Shown piece by piece: positions 16,937 to 25,257 of a stretch of DNA of 64,000 nucleotides. The stretch spans positions 62,001 to 126,000 of the forward strand of contig NZ_JAKEIO010000001.1 of the NCBI RefSeq assembly GCF_021474405.1, written 5' to 3'. This DNA comes from [Streptosporangium] indianense (GTDB lineage: Bacteria; Actinomycetota; Actinomycetes; Streptomycetales; Streptomycetaceae). Every line of letters starts with the position of its first letter. Positions within the stretch are counted from its first letter, which is position 1. The notes below the pieces were generated by a model, which was given only the letters and a program-made list of their open reading frames with translations, searched no databases and had not been told where the DNA came from. Position numbers and translations under genes: made by a program.

Positions 16937-18652
16937 ATGAACTCCAGCTACGCCATCCCCGCCGTCGCCCTGGTCGTCGTCGCGACGGTCCTGGTCGGCG
17001 CCTTCGGCCTGCGCATCTCCCGCACCACGTCCGACTTCTACGTCGCCTCCCGTACCGTCGGTCCCCGCCTCAACGCCGCCGCCATCAGCGGCGAGTACCT
17101 CTCCGCCGCCTCCTTCCTGGGCATCGCGGGCCTCGTCCTGGTCCAGGGGCCCGACATGCTCTGGTACCCGGTCGGCTACACCGCCGGCTACCTGGTCCTG
17201 CTGATCTTCGTGGCCGCCCCGCTGCGCCGCTCCGGCGCCTACACGCTCCCCGACTTCGCGGAGGCGCGCCTCGCCTCCCAGGCCGTACGGCGGCTCGCCG
17301 GCGCCTTCGTCGTCGGTGTCGGCTGGCTGTACCTGCTGCCCCAGCTCCAGGGCGCCGGGCTGACCCTGACCGTGCTGACCCGGGCGCCCGACTGGCTGGG
17401 CGGAGTGATCGTCGCCGTCGTCGTGACCGCCACCGTCGCCGCCGGTGGCATGCGCAGCATCACCTTCGTGCAGGCCTTCCAGTACTGGCTGAAGCTCACC
17501 GCACTGCTCGTCCCCGCGCTGTTCCTGGTCCTCACCTGGCAGCACGACGGAGCGCCCCGGCACGCCTTCGATGAACCGGCCACCTTCCGCGAGCAGCGCG
17601 TCGTCCGCGTCGACGACGCGATCGACCTGAGGCTGGACCGGCCGCTGACCGTCATGGTGACCGGCACCGTCGACGGCCGGACCCACACCGCCACACGCCT
17701 GGAACTCACCGCAGGAACCCACCACATCGAGCGCGGCACCCGGCTCACCTTCACCCGGGGCGCCCCCGTCCCCGAGGCCTGGCGCAGCGGCGGCGGCGAC
17801 CTGTCCCCGTCGCAGGCCGAGAGCCGCGAGGAACGGCCGCTGTACGCCACGTACGGGCTGATCCTCGCCACCTTCCTCGGCACCATGGGCCTGCCGCACG
17901 TCGTGGTCCGCTTCTACACCAGCCCGCACGGCGTCGCCGCCCGTCGCACCACCGTCGCCGTCCTCGGATTGATCGGTGCCTTCTACCTGCTGCCCCCCGT
18001 CTACGGCGCCCTCGGCCGTCTCTACGCCCCCGAACTCACCCTCAGCGGCGACCCGGACGCCGCCGTCCTGCTGCTGCCCGACCGCATGATCGGGGGAGTG
18101 GGCGGCGACCTGCTGGGCGCGCTGGTCGCCGGGGGCGCCTTCGCGGCGTTCCTCTCCACGGCCTCGGGCCTGACCATGGCGGTCGCGGGCGTCCTCACCC
18201 AGGACGTCCTGCCGTCTCGCGGCGTACGGCACTTCCGGCTCGGCACGGTCCTCGCCATGGCCGTGCCCCTCGCGGCGAGTGTCCTGGTCGGCGGGCTGCC
18301 GGTCGCCGACGCCGTCGGGCTCGCCTTCGCCGTCTCGGCGTCCTCGTTCTGCCCACTGCTCGTCCTCGGCATCTGGTGGCGCCGGCTGACCCCGCCCGGA
18401 GCCGCCGCCGGGATGCTGGTCGGCGGCGGCTCCGCCCTGCTCGCCGTCGCAGCGACCATGGGCGGCTACCCGGGCGAGGGCGCCGCCCTGCACGCCCTGC
18501 TCGCCTGGCCCGCGCTGTGGTCGGTGCCCCTGGGCTTCCTCACCATGATCCTGGTGTCCCTGGCCACGCCCGGCCGGGTCCCGCCCGGCACCGCGTCGGT
18601 CCTGGCCCGGTTCCACCTGCCCGAGGAAGTGCGCTCGGAGGTGACGGCGTGA
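16937..18652 (+). CDS. sodium/solute symporter (SSS family, acetate permease-like)
   Basis: A 571-residue integral membrane transporter of the sodium:solute symporter family, nearest in layout to ActP/MctC monocarboxylate carriers. The N-terminal half has the ISRTTSDFYVASRTVGP and AISGEYLSAASFLG motifs that are typical of this group. About 100 residues between helices (roughly 205-300, starting at HDGAPRHAFDE and ending near SREERPLYA) form a large non-membrane insertion. GLPHVVVRFYTSP follows, as in acetate carriers. The stop shares 4 bp with the kinase start. Substrate is inferred to be a short organic acid. Confidence 0.9.
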   Translation: MNSSYAIPAVALVVVATVLVGAFGLRISRTTSDFYVASRTVGPRLNAAAISGEYLSAASFLGIAGLVLVQGPDMLWYPVGYTAGYLVLLIFVAAPLRRSGAYTLPDFAEARLASQAVRRLAGAFVVGVGWLYLLPQLQGAGLTLTVLTRAPDWLGGVIVAVVVTATVAAGGMRSITFVQAFQYWLKLTALLVPALFLVLTWQHDGAPRHAFDEPATFREQRVVRVDDAIDLRLDRPLTVMVTGTVDGRTHTATRLELTAGTHHIERGTRLTFTRGAPVPEAWRSGGGDLSPSQAESREERPLYATYGLILATFLGTMGLPHVVVRFYTSPHGVAARRTTVAVLGLIGAFYLLPPVYGALGRLYAPELTLSGDPDAAVLLLPDRMIGGVGGDLLGALVAGGAFAAFLSTASGLTMAVAGVLTQDVLPSRGVRHFRLGTVLAMAVPLAASVLVGGLPVADAVGLAFAVSASSFCPLLVLGIWWRRLTPPGAAAGMLVGGGSALLAVAATMGGYPGEGAALHALLAWPALWSVPLGFLTMILVSLATPGRVPPGTASVLARFHLPEEVRSEVTA

Positions 18653-19863
18653 GCGGGTTCCTGGCAGGTCTGTGCGTCGGCGTGCTCCCGGTGCTCGCCC
18701 TCGGGGTCTGGCTCGGCCGGCGGACGGCAAGGGCCAAGAGCCTCGCCGGCCTCGGCACCCCCGTCGAGCACGCCACCTTCGAGACCCTGCACACGGCGTC
18801 CCTCGCCGCGCCCCCGCTGCGGGCCGGCCTGACGGAGGAGACCGCCCGCAAATCCGCCCGTAAACTGCGCTCCCTGCTCGGCACGGACGCCCTGTGCCTC
18901 ACCGACCGCACCGGGGTCCTGGTCTGGGACGGCGACGGCGCCCATCACCGCGACGAGATCATGGACCGTCTCGCGGGCGCCCTGGAGACCGGCCGCGGCG
19001 AGGCGTTCCGGCTCACCTGCGACAGCCTCGACTGTTCGGTTCGCTGGGCGGTCGTCGCCCCGCTCACCGTCGACGACCGGGTGCACGGCGCGCTGGTCGC
19101 CTGCGCGCCCCGCGAGTCGGCGGTGCTCGTGCGGGCCGCGGGCGAGGTCGCCCGCTGGGTCTCCGTCCAGCTGGAGCTGGCCGATCTCGACCACTCCCGC
19201 ACCCGGCTCATCGAGGCCGAGATCAAGGCGCTGCGGGCCCAGATCTCACCCCATTTCATCTTCAACTCGCTCGCGGTGATCGCTTCCTTCGTCCGCACCG
19301 ATCCCGAGCGCGCCCGTGAGCTGCTGCTGGAATTCGCCGACTTCACGCGCTACTCGTTCCGCCGGCACGGCGACTTCACCACCCTCGCCGAGGAGCTCCA
19401 CGCCATCGACCACTACCTGGCGCTGGTGCGGGCACGCTTCGGCGACCGCCTCTCCGTCACCCTCCAGATAGCGCCGGAGGTGCTGCCGGTGACCCTGCCG
19501 TTCCTCTGCCTCCAGCCGCTCGTCGAGAACGCCGTCAAGCACGGCCTGGAGGGCAAGGCCGTGTCCTCGGGCCGCTGCCACATCCAGATCACCGCCCAGG
19601 ACGCGGGCGCCGAGGCCCTCGTCGTCATCGAGGACGACGGCGCCGGCATGGACCCCGGGCTGCTCCGCCGCATCCTGGCCCGCGAGGTCAGCCCCTCGGG
19701 CGGCATCGGCCTGTCCAACGTCGACGACCGGCTCCGCCAGGTCTACGGCGACGACTACGGCCTCGTCATCGAGACGGCCACCGGCGCCGGCATGAAGATC
19801 ACCGTCCGGCTCCCGAAGTACCAGCCCGGTGTGCACTCGGCGGGCCGTCCGGCCGGAGAGTGA
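18649..19863 (+). CDS. LytS-type sensor histidine kinase
   Basis: A 404-residue kinase with one N-terminal membrane helix (FLAGLCVGVLPVLALGVWLG), a GAF-like region (residues 60-175) and a His_kinase/HATPase part. The phospho-acceptor is His202 in the motif QISPHFIFNSL, characteristic of the LytS/YehU class; the ATPase shows PLVENAVKHG and GGIGLSNVDDRL. There is no large extracellular sensor domain, so the signal may come from the cytoplasm or from the adjacent symporter. The GTG start overlaps the symporter stop, coupling their synthesis. It should phosphorylate the LytTR regulator at the head of the operon. Confidence 0.92.
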   Translation: MSGFLAGLCVGVLPVLALGVWLGRRTARAKSLAGLGTPVEHATFETLHTASLAAPPLRAGLTEETARKSARKLRSLLGTDALCLTDRTGVLVWDGDGAHHRDEIMDRLAGALETGRGEAFRLTCDSLDCSVRWAVVAPLTVDDRVHGALVACAPRESAVLVRAAGEVARWVSVQLELADLDHSRTRLIEAEIKALRAQISPHFIFNSLAVIASFVRTDPERARELLLEFADFTRYSFRRHGDFTTLAEELHAIDHYLALVRARFGDRLSVTLQIAPEVLPVTLPFLCLQPLVENAVKHGLEGKAVSSGRCHIQITAQDAGAEALVVIEDDGAGMDPGLLRRILAREVSPSGGIGLSNVDDRLRQVYGDDYGLVIETATGAGMKITVRLPKYQPGVHSAGRPAGE

Positions 19864-19867
19864 GGCG

Positions 19868-20047
19868 TCAGGTGCTGCGCGTGGTGACCACCAGTCCCAG
19901 GGTGATCAGACCCAGGACGACCCAGCCGAACCACAGCCAGCCGTTGCTCCCGAGCGCCACCGTGTAGGCCGTCACCACGACCAGCCCGCCCAGTGTGAGC
20001 GCTCCCATGGTCTTCGTCGCGTTGGAACCGTTCGTGGAACCGGGCAT
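19868..20047 (-). CDS. small two-helix membrane protein of unknown function
   Basis: A 59-residue protein with two hydrophobic helices (TMGALTLGGLVVVTAYTVAL and WLWFGWVVLGLITLGLVV). It is supported by an excellent ribosome site, AGGAGGGG, seven bases before the ATG at 20047, which also decides against the in-frame ATG six codons upstream. It is convergent with the kinase gene, separated by only 4 bp. I do not recognise a family. It may form a transcript with ctaG upstream on the same strand. Confidence 0.7.
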   Translation of the reverse strand: MPGSTNGSNATKTMGALTLGGLVVVTAYTVALGSNGWLWFGWVVLGLITLGLVVTTRST

Positions 20048-20128
20048 CGCAACACCCCTCCTCATGGTCCGGTCCCTCCATGGTGCCCGGCGGACGCCCG
20101 GCGCGCACGGCCCGTACCGAAGTGGTCC

Positions 20129-21079
20129 TCAGCGCCCCTGTGTGTTCAGCGAGGCCAGATAGGCGTTGTACGCCTCCAGCTCCTTGTCCCCGTCGCGGTC
20201 GGCGGCCCGGTCGGTGCGCCGGGCCTGTCGCTGGTCCGAGGCGTACCACTGGAACAGCAGGGCCACCAGCACCAGCACGGAGGGGATCTCGCTGAACGCC
20301 CAGGCGATGCCGCCCGCCGCGTTCTGGTCGGACAGCGCCTCGATGCCGAGCGAGCCGGGCGGGTTCTTGAACGTCTCGACCATCGGCTCGGACGCCATCA
20401 TCAGCGCGATCCCGAAGAACGCGTGGAAGGGCATGCCCGCGAACAGCTCCAGCATCCGCATCAGGTAGCCCGGGCGGTGCGGGCCCGGGTCCACGCCCAT
20501 GATCGGCCAGAAGAACACCAGGCCGACGGCGAGGAAGTGCACCATCATCGCGATGTGGCCCGCCTTGGAGCCCATCAGGGTGTCGAAGAGGGGCGTGAAG
20601 TACAGCCCGTAGAGGCTCGCGATGAACAGCGGGATCGTGAACGCCGGGTGCGTGACGATGCGCATGTACCGGCTGTGCAGGAACATCAGCAGCAGCTCAC
20701 GCGGCCCCTTGCGGCCCCGCCCCGCCGTGGGCAGCGCCCGCAGCGCCAGCGTGATCGGCGCCCCGAGCAGGATGAGGATGGGCGACACCATGCTGATGAC
20801 CATGTGCTGCACCATGTGCACGCTGAACATGACCATGCCGTAGTCGTTCAGCCCGGTGCACATCATGAGCACGATGCTCAGCACGCCCAGGACGAACGCG
20901 ACCGTACGGCCCACGGGCCACTTGTCCCCGCGCCTCACGAGCCGCACGACACCCCACCCGTACAGGGCCAGCCCGGCCAGGCACGCGACGAGGAAGAACG
21001 GGTCCGCCGACCACTCCAGACCTCGGCCCAGCGTGAACGGCGGCAGATCCATGGTCATGCCGTGCCCGCTGTGATCCAT
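20129..21079 (-). CDS. ctaG: cytochrome c oxidase assembly protein, CtaG (caa3) family
   Basis: A 316-residue polytopic membrane protein with about seven to nine helices. It shows HMVQHMVISMVSPILILLGA, the histidine-rich helix typical of the CtaG_caa3 family, and GHIAMMVHFLAVGLVFFWP. In actinobacteria these proteins help assemble the copper centre of cytochrome oxidase, and the N-terminal MDHSGHGM could bind copper. ATG 21079 has AGGAG eight bases upstream, whereas the upstream in-frame GTG would run into the pfkA terminator hairpin. The perfect hairpin at 21137-21170 separates it from pfkA. Confidence 0.88.
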   Translation of the reverse strand: MDHSGHGMTMDLPPFTLGRGLEWSADPFFLVACLAGLALYGWGVVRLVRRGDKWPVGRTVAFVLGVLSIVLMMCTGLNDYGMVMFSVHMVQHMVISMVSPILILLGAPITLALRALPTAGRGRKGPRELLLMFLHSRYMRIVTHPAFTIPLFIASLYGLYFTPLFDTLMGSKAGHIAMMVHFLAVGLVFFWPIMGVDPGPHRPGYLMRMLELFAGMPFHAFFGIALMMASEPMVETFKNPPGSLGIEALSDQNAAGGIAWAFSEIPSVLVLVALLFQWYASDQRQARRTDRAADRDGDKELEAYNAYLASLNTQGR

Positions 21080-21136
21080 TCCGCCGGCTCCTGTTTCGTG
21101 GGGGTGTGCAGCAAGTTGTCCGCCCACAAGAGTAGA

Positions 21137-21170
21137 ACCGCCCCCGGTCATCGTGATGACCGGGGGCGGT
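21137..21170 (-). terminator. perfect 15-bp hairpin terminator of pfkA
   Basis: ACCGCCCCCGGTCAT and its exact complement ATGACCGGGGGCGGT flank a CGTG loop. It lies just downstream of pfkA (minus strand) and upstream of ctaG, so it should stop pfkA transcripts; being symmetric it would also work in the opposite direction. There is no U tract, as is normal in Streptomyces. Confidence 0.88.
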
Positions 21171-21177
21171 ACGACGC

Positions 21178-21236
21178 CTCAGGGGCGCGGGCAACTGCGC
21201 GAGCAACCACCTACGACCCGCACCCGGCAGAGCGGC
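21178..21236 (+). repeat. Streptomyces-type intergenic repeat, copy 2
   Basis: CAGGGGCGCGGGCAACTGCG continues with CGAGCAACCACCTACGACCC, a diverged form of the element found at 2624 and 25166. It sits between the pfkA stop and the pfkA terminator hairpin. Confidence 0.6.
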
Positions 21237-21242
21237 TCGGTC

Positions 21243-22268
21243 TCAGAGAACAGTCTCCGCCTCGGCGTACCGCTCGTCCGGCACGGTCTTCAGCGTCTTG
21301 ACGGCCTCGGCCAACGACACCATCACTATGTCGGTCCCCTGTAGCGCCGTCATCTGCCCGAACTCCCCGCGGTGCACCGCCTCCACCGCATGCCACCCGA
21401 ACCGCGTGGCCAGCACCCGGTCGTAGGCGGTGGGCGTCCCCCCACGCTGCACGTGCCCGAGAATGACCGGCCGCGCCTCCTTGCCGAGGCGCCCCTCCAG
21501 CTCCACGGACAGCTGCCGGGCGATCCCGGCGAACCGCTCGTGCCCGTAGATGTCCTTGCCGCCCTCGTCGAACTCCATGGTCCCGGCGCGGGGCTTCGCC
21601 CCCTCCGCCGCCACGACGATCGCGAAGCGCTTGCCGGCCTCGAACCGCTCGCCGACCCTCCTGGTGAGCTCCTCTATGTCGAAGGGCCGCTCGGGGACGA
21701 CGATGGCGTGCGCACCGGCCGCCATGCCGGAGTGCAGGGCGATCCAGCCGGTGTGCCGGCCCATGACCTCCACCACCAGGACCCGCTGGTGGGACTCGGC
21801 GGTGGTCTTCAGCCGGTCCAGGGCCTCCGTCGCCACGCCCACGGCCGTGTCGAAGCCGAAGGTGACGTCCGTGACGGCGATGTCGTTGTCGATGGTCTTC
21901 GGCACACCCACGACGGGCAGCCCGCTGTCCGACATCAGCCGCGCGGCCTTGAGCGTGCCCTCCCCGCCGATGGGGATGATCGCGTCGAGGCCGAGCTCCT
22001 CGACATGGCCCTTGGCCCGCTCCACGCCGTCCCGCAGATGGGAGGGCTGGACCCGGGAGGAGCCGAGGATGGTGCCGCCGCGGGCGAGGATGCCGCCCAC
22101 CGCGTCGAGGTCGAGCTTGAGGTAGTCGCACTCCAGGAGGCCCTTCCAGCCGTCCCGGAAGCCGATGACCTCGTCGCCGTGGTCGACGACGGCACGGTGC
22201 ACGACGGACCGGATGACGGCGTTCAGGCCGGGGCAGTCGCCGCCGGACGTGAGGACACCAATGCGCAT
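21243..22268 (-). CDS. pfkA: 6-phosphofructokinase
   Basis: A 341-residue cytoplasmic kinase that phosphorylates fructose 6-phosphate at the committed step of glycolysis. Motifs are GVLTSGGDCPGLNAVIRS at the N-terminus, PIGGEGTLKAA at the nucleotide site and GVPKTIDNDI with the catalytic Asp. Glycine in the GGEGT motif argues for ATP rather than pyrophosphate as donor, while lysine in PKTIDND is the variant known from streptomycete group III enzymes. Streptomycetes carry several pfkA copies; this would be one paralogue. ATG 22268 precedes the phosphate-binding loop directly and has GAGAAGG upstream. It ends at a perfect hairpin terminator. Confidence 0.95.
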   Translation of the reverse strand: MRIGVLTSGGDCPGLNAVIRSVVHRAVVDHGDEVIGFRDGWKGLLECDYLKLDLDAVGGILARGGTILGSSRVQPSHLRDGVERAKGHVEELGLDAIIPIGGEGTLKAARLMSDSGLPVVGVPKTIDNDIAVTDVTFGFDTAVGVATEALDRLKTTAESHQRVLVVEVMGRHTGWIALHSGMAAGAHAIVVPERPFDIEELTRRVGERFEAGKRFAIVVAAEGAKPRAGTMEFDEGGKDIYGHERFAGIARQLSVELEGRLGKEARPVILGHVQRGGTPTAYDRVLATRFGWHAVEAVHRGEFGQMTALQGTDIVMVSLAEAVKTLKTVPDERYAEAETVL

Positions 22269-22333
22269 AGCCCGAAATACCTTCTCAACGTGGGCCGGGG
22301 ACCGGACCACGTTGTCCGGCTGGAATCCCCGCC

Positions 22334-22363
22334 ACCCTAGCGGCATCGAGGGCCCGGACCGAA
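22334..22363 (-). promoter_or_regulatory. candidate pfkA promoter
   Basis: On the minus strand TTCGGT (22363-22358) and TAGGGT (22339-22334) are spaced by 18 bp, a fair match to the vegetative streptomycete promoter. It would give a leader of about 58 nt before the pfkA ATG. Pattern match only. Confidence 0.4.
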
Positions 22364-22471
22364 GCACGCGTCCGCCTGCTGGACGACCCCGCTCACCTGT
22401 GCGGATGGGCCGTCATACGGGCTGTTGACCAGCGGGTTGACGCGTGCTGCGCGTACGCTGCGGCGCTGTGC

Positions 22472-23200
22472 TCAGGCGGGCTGCTGAGCAGCGGCGATGC
22501 GCTCGTTGCGCAGCGCCTCGTACCAGCGGTCGTCGGTCGGCGGCAGCGCGTTGACGTCGAGGGCCAGCTTCAGCAGCAGGTCCGCGATCAGCGGGTTGCG
22601 AGCGAGCACCGGACCGTGCATGTACGTGCCGAAGACGGTGTCGTTGTACGCGCCCTCCGTGCCGTCGCCCGTGCCGTTACCGTTGCCGAAGCGCACCCGG
22701 GCGAGCGGGCGGGCGGTGGGGCCGAGGTGGGTGACGCCCTGGTGGTTCTCGAAGCCCGTCAGCGGGGGCAGGCCGAGACGCTGGTCGATGTCGCCCAGCA
22801 CGTCACCGACGCACCGCGCGCCCTCGCCGCGCACCGACACCACGTCCAGCAGCCCGAGGCCGGGCTCGCGCTGGCCGAGGTCGTTGATGAACTCGTGGCC
22901 GAGGATCTGGTAGCCGGCGCACACCGAGAACACGATGGCGCCGTTCTCCACGGCCCGGGTCAGTCCGCCGTCCCGGCGCAGGCGCTCGGCGGCGAGCCGC
23001 TGCGGCCGGTCCTCACCGCCGCCGATCAGGTAGATGTCGCCGGAGGTCGGGATCGGCTGGTCGCTGCGCACGTCCAGCCGGGCCACGTCCAGGCCGCGCT
23101 GCTGGGCCCGGCGTTCGACGACGAGGACGTTGCCCTGGTCGCCGTAGGTGCTGAGCAGGTCGGGATAGATCCAGACGACCCGCAGTTGGTTGTCGCTCAC
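22472..23200 (-). CDS. gatD: lipid II isoglutaminyl synthase, glutaminase subunit GatD
   Basis: A 242-residue class I glutamine amidotransferase-like subunit. With MurT it amidates the D-glutamate of lipid II to D-isoglutamine, a step needed for peptidoglycan cross-linking. The nucleophile is Cys94 in FSVCAGYQ and the catalytic His195 is in YMHGP, the same spacing as in characterised GatD. It begins LRVVWIYPDLLSTYGDQGN, typical of the family. The start is GTG 23200 with AGGGGA upstream, 23 bp after the murT stop, so the pair is co-transcribed. Confidence 0.94.
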   Translation of the reverse strand: MSDNQLRVVWIYPDLLSTYGDQGNVLVVERRAQQRGLDVARLDVRSDQPIPTSGDIYLIGGGEDRPQRLAAERLRRDGGLTRAVENGAIVFSVCAGYQILGHEFINDLGQREPGLGLLDVVSVRGEGARCVGDVLGDIDQRLGLPPLTGFENHQGVTHLGPTARPLARVRFGNGNGTGDGTEGAYNDTVFGTYMHGPVLARNPLIADLLLKLALDVNALPPTDDRWYEALRNERIAAAQQPA

Positions 23201-23223
23201 AAAAGTCCCCTGACGTCTCGTGC

Positions 23224-24462
23224 TCAGTTGCCGACCCGGCGGCGCAGGTCCTGGAACGCCGTGTAGTTGGCGATGACCTCGATCCGGCCCGGCGGGCACG
23301 CCGCCACGGCCTGGTCGAGGTTCTCGTAGACCTGGAAGTGCTGGTCGGCGACCTCCAGGCGCACCGCCAGGTCCAGCCGCCGGTCGCCGACGACGCAGAT
23401 CGGGTGGCCGGTCAGGCGCGAGTAGTCGACGTCCCACAGCCAGGAGGTGTCGGTGCCGTCGGCGGAGCGCGCGTTCACCGACAGGATGACCGGGGTGGGC
23501 GGCGGGTCGATCAGGGAGAACGTCTCCAGCCAGCCGGCCGGGTTCTTCGCCAGCAGCAGCCGCAGGTCGCGGCCCTGGAACTGGACGACGTCGTAGCGCC
23601 CGGCCACCGCCTGCACCTGGTACATGCGCTCCAGCGCGACCTGCGGCGGCACCCCGAACACGGCGGCGACGGCGGCCGAGGAGGCGGCGTTGGCCTTGTT
23701 GGCGCGGCCGGGCAGCTGGAGGTGGATCGGCCAGGCCGAGCCGTGCGGGTCGAGTACGTGGTCCCCGGAGAGCGCCCAGCTCGGAGTGGGGCGGCGGAAG
23801 CCGCACTCGCCGCAGAACCAGTCGTCACCGGGGCGCTGCATCACGCCACCGCACGACGGGCAGGACCAGGCGTCGTCCTTCCACATCTGCCCGGCGGCGA
23901 CCCAGATCACGTTGGGGGAGGACGACGCCGCCCACACCACCAGCGGGTCGTCGCAGTTGGCCACGACCACGGCCTTGGAACCCGCGAGTCCCTCCCGCCA
24001 GTTCTCGGCGAGCATGCGGGTCTCGGCGGCGCGGTCGAGCTGGTCGCGCGAGAGGTTGAGCAGGGCGATGCACTTCGGGGCGGTGTCCCGGGCGACGCCG
24101 GCGAGGTACTTCTCGTCGACCTCGATGACGCCGTAGCGGGCGTCCGAGCTGCCGGCGAGGGCCGAGGTGATGCCGGCCGGCATGTTGGCGCCGAGCGCGT
24201 TGGAGACGACCGGTCCCGCCGCGCGCAGGGCCTCGGCGATGAGCCGGGTGGTGGTGGTCTTGCCGTTCGTCGCGGAGACCAGGATCACGTCCAGGTTCTG
24301 CGCGAGCCGGGCGAGCAGGTCGGGGTCGAGTTTCAGCGCGACCCGGCCGCCGATCACCGAACCGCTGCCGCGCCCTGCGGCGCGTGACGCCGCCGCGACC
24401 GCCTTGCCCGCGGTCACGGCCAGCTTGGCCCGCGGCGAGAGCGGGTCCGAGTTGCCTGCCAT
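23224..24462 (-). CDS. murT: lipid II isoglutaminyl synthase, Mur ligase-like subunit MurT
   Basis: A 412-residue ATP-dependent Mur ligase homologue that activates the glutamate carboxylate of lipid II and receives ammonia from GatD. It has the Mur ATP motif SATNGKTTTTRLI, the catalytic VIEVDEKY, LNLSRDQLDR, and a zinc ribbon (CPSCGG and CGECGFRR) inserted in the central domain that is a hallmark of MurT. The C-terminal DUF1727 region contains VNARSADGTDTSWLWDVDY. ATG 24462 lies in the 158-bp divergent region shared with the deformylase gene. Essential in bacteria that have it. Confidence 0.95.
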   Translation of the reverse strand: MAGNSDPLSPRAKLAVTAGKAVAAASRAAGRGSGSVIGGRVALKLDPDLLARLAQNLDVILVSATNGKTTTTRLIAEALRAAGPVVSNALGANMPAGITSALAGSSDARYGVIEVDEKYLAGVARDTAPKCIALLNLSRDQLDRAAETRMLAENWREGLAGSKAVVVANCDDPLVVWAASSSPNVIWVAAGQMWKDDAWSCPSCGGVMQRPGDDWFCGECGFRRPTPSWALSGDHVLDPHGSAWPIHLQLPGRANKANAASSAAVAAVFGVPPQVALERMYQVQAVAGRYDVVQFQGRDLRLLLAKNPAGWLETFSLIDPPPTPVILSVNARSADGTDTSWLWDVDYSRLTGHPICVVGDRRLDLAVRLEVADQHFQVYENLDQAVAACPPGRIEVIANYTAFQDLRRRVGN

Positions 24463-24620
24463 CAGTTCTCGATCCTCCTTGCGTACGCGCCGCGCCTTGA
24501 AGCCTGACGGCCACGTGGTGTGGACCTCAGCCTATCGAGATCCATTCGCACTCCCGAACCATGGCACTGTGGCGAACTCGTGTGGGAGACGCGGACCGAC
24601 AGGACCTTACTCTTGCCGCC

Positions 24621-25160
24621 ATGCGACACAGCTCCATCCCCGGCGCCCACGGCCGCGTGAGACCCCTCACCCTGCACGGCGACCCGCTCCTGCACTCGCC
24701 CTGCGCGGAGGTCACCGACTTCGGCCCCGAACTGGCCCGGCTCGTCGAGGACTTGTTCGCGACGATGTACGCCGTCCAGGGCGTCGGCCTCGCCGCCAAC
24801 CAGGTCGGCGAACGGCTGCGGGTCTTCGTATACGACTGCCCGGACGACGAGGACGTCCGCCATGTGGGCCATGTGGTCAATCCCCGTCTGACCGAGGCGG
24901 ACGGCGTCGTGATCCGGGGGCCCGAGGGCTGCCTGTCCCTTCCGGGCCTGGAAGCGGGCACCGAACGCCACGACCACGCGGTCGTCGAGGGCTTCACGGT
25001 GACGGGAGAACCCGTCACCGTCCACGGCACGGGCTTCTTCGCCCGCTGCCTGCAGCACGAGTGCGACCATATGGAGGGCCGGATCTTCGCGGACCACCTG
25101 ACGGGCTGGCGCCGCCGCAGACTGATGCGCCAGGTGGCCCGGGCTTCGTGGAACGCCTGA
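24621..25160 (+). CDS. def: peptide deformylase
   Basis: A 179-residue metalloenzyme removing the formyl group from nascent protein N-termini. All three motifs are intact: GVGLAANQVG, EGCLSLPG with metal ligand Cys104, and QHECDHMEG with His146, His150 and catalytic Glu147. ATG 24621 was preferred to upstream in-frame codons because it fits the family length and a TACTCT hexamer lies 7 nt before it, so translation may be leaderless; no ribosome site is visible. Streptomycetes usually carry several def paralogues. It converges on the tetR gene across a repeat that can act as terminator. Confidence 0.93.
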   Translation: MRHSSIPGAHGRVRPLTLHGDPLLHSPCAEVTDFGPELARLVEDLFATMYAVQGVGLAANQVGERLRVFVYDCPDDEDVRHVGHVVNPRLTEADGVVIRGPEGCLSLPGLEAGTERHDHAVVEGFTVTGEPVTVHGTGFFARCLQHECDHMEGRIFADHLTGWRRRRLMRQVARASWNA

Positions 25161-25165
25161 GTGCC

Positions 25166-25257
25166 CTCGCCCGCAGGGGCGCGGGGCTGTTTTCAGCATG
25201 CGGCTCCGCCGCGTGGGCGCGACCAGCCCCCACCGGCCCTCACGCGACACCAAACGG
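25166..25257. repeat. Streptomyces-type intergenic repeat, copy 3, possible bidirectional terminator
   Basis: CAGGGGCGCGGGGCTGTTTT, then GGCTCCGCCGCGTGGGCGCG and ACCAGCCCCCAC, is the full form of the element. GGGGCTG and CAGCCCC can pair to form a stem-loop with an inner GCGG-CCGC arm. It lies between the convergent ends of def and tetR, where a bidirectional terminator is expected. Confidence 0.7.

Noticed and set aside
16700-18730. 676-codon minus-strand open frame opposite the symporter
   Set aside because: Rich in Gly, Glu and Asp with no domain, fully antisense to a clear transporter gene.
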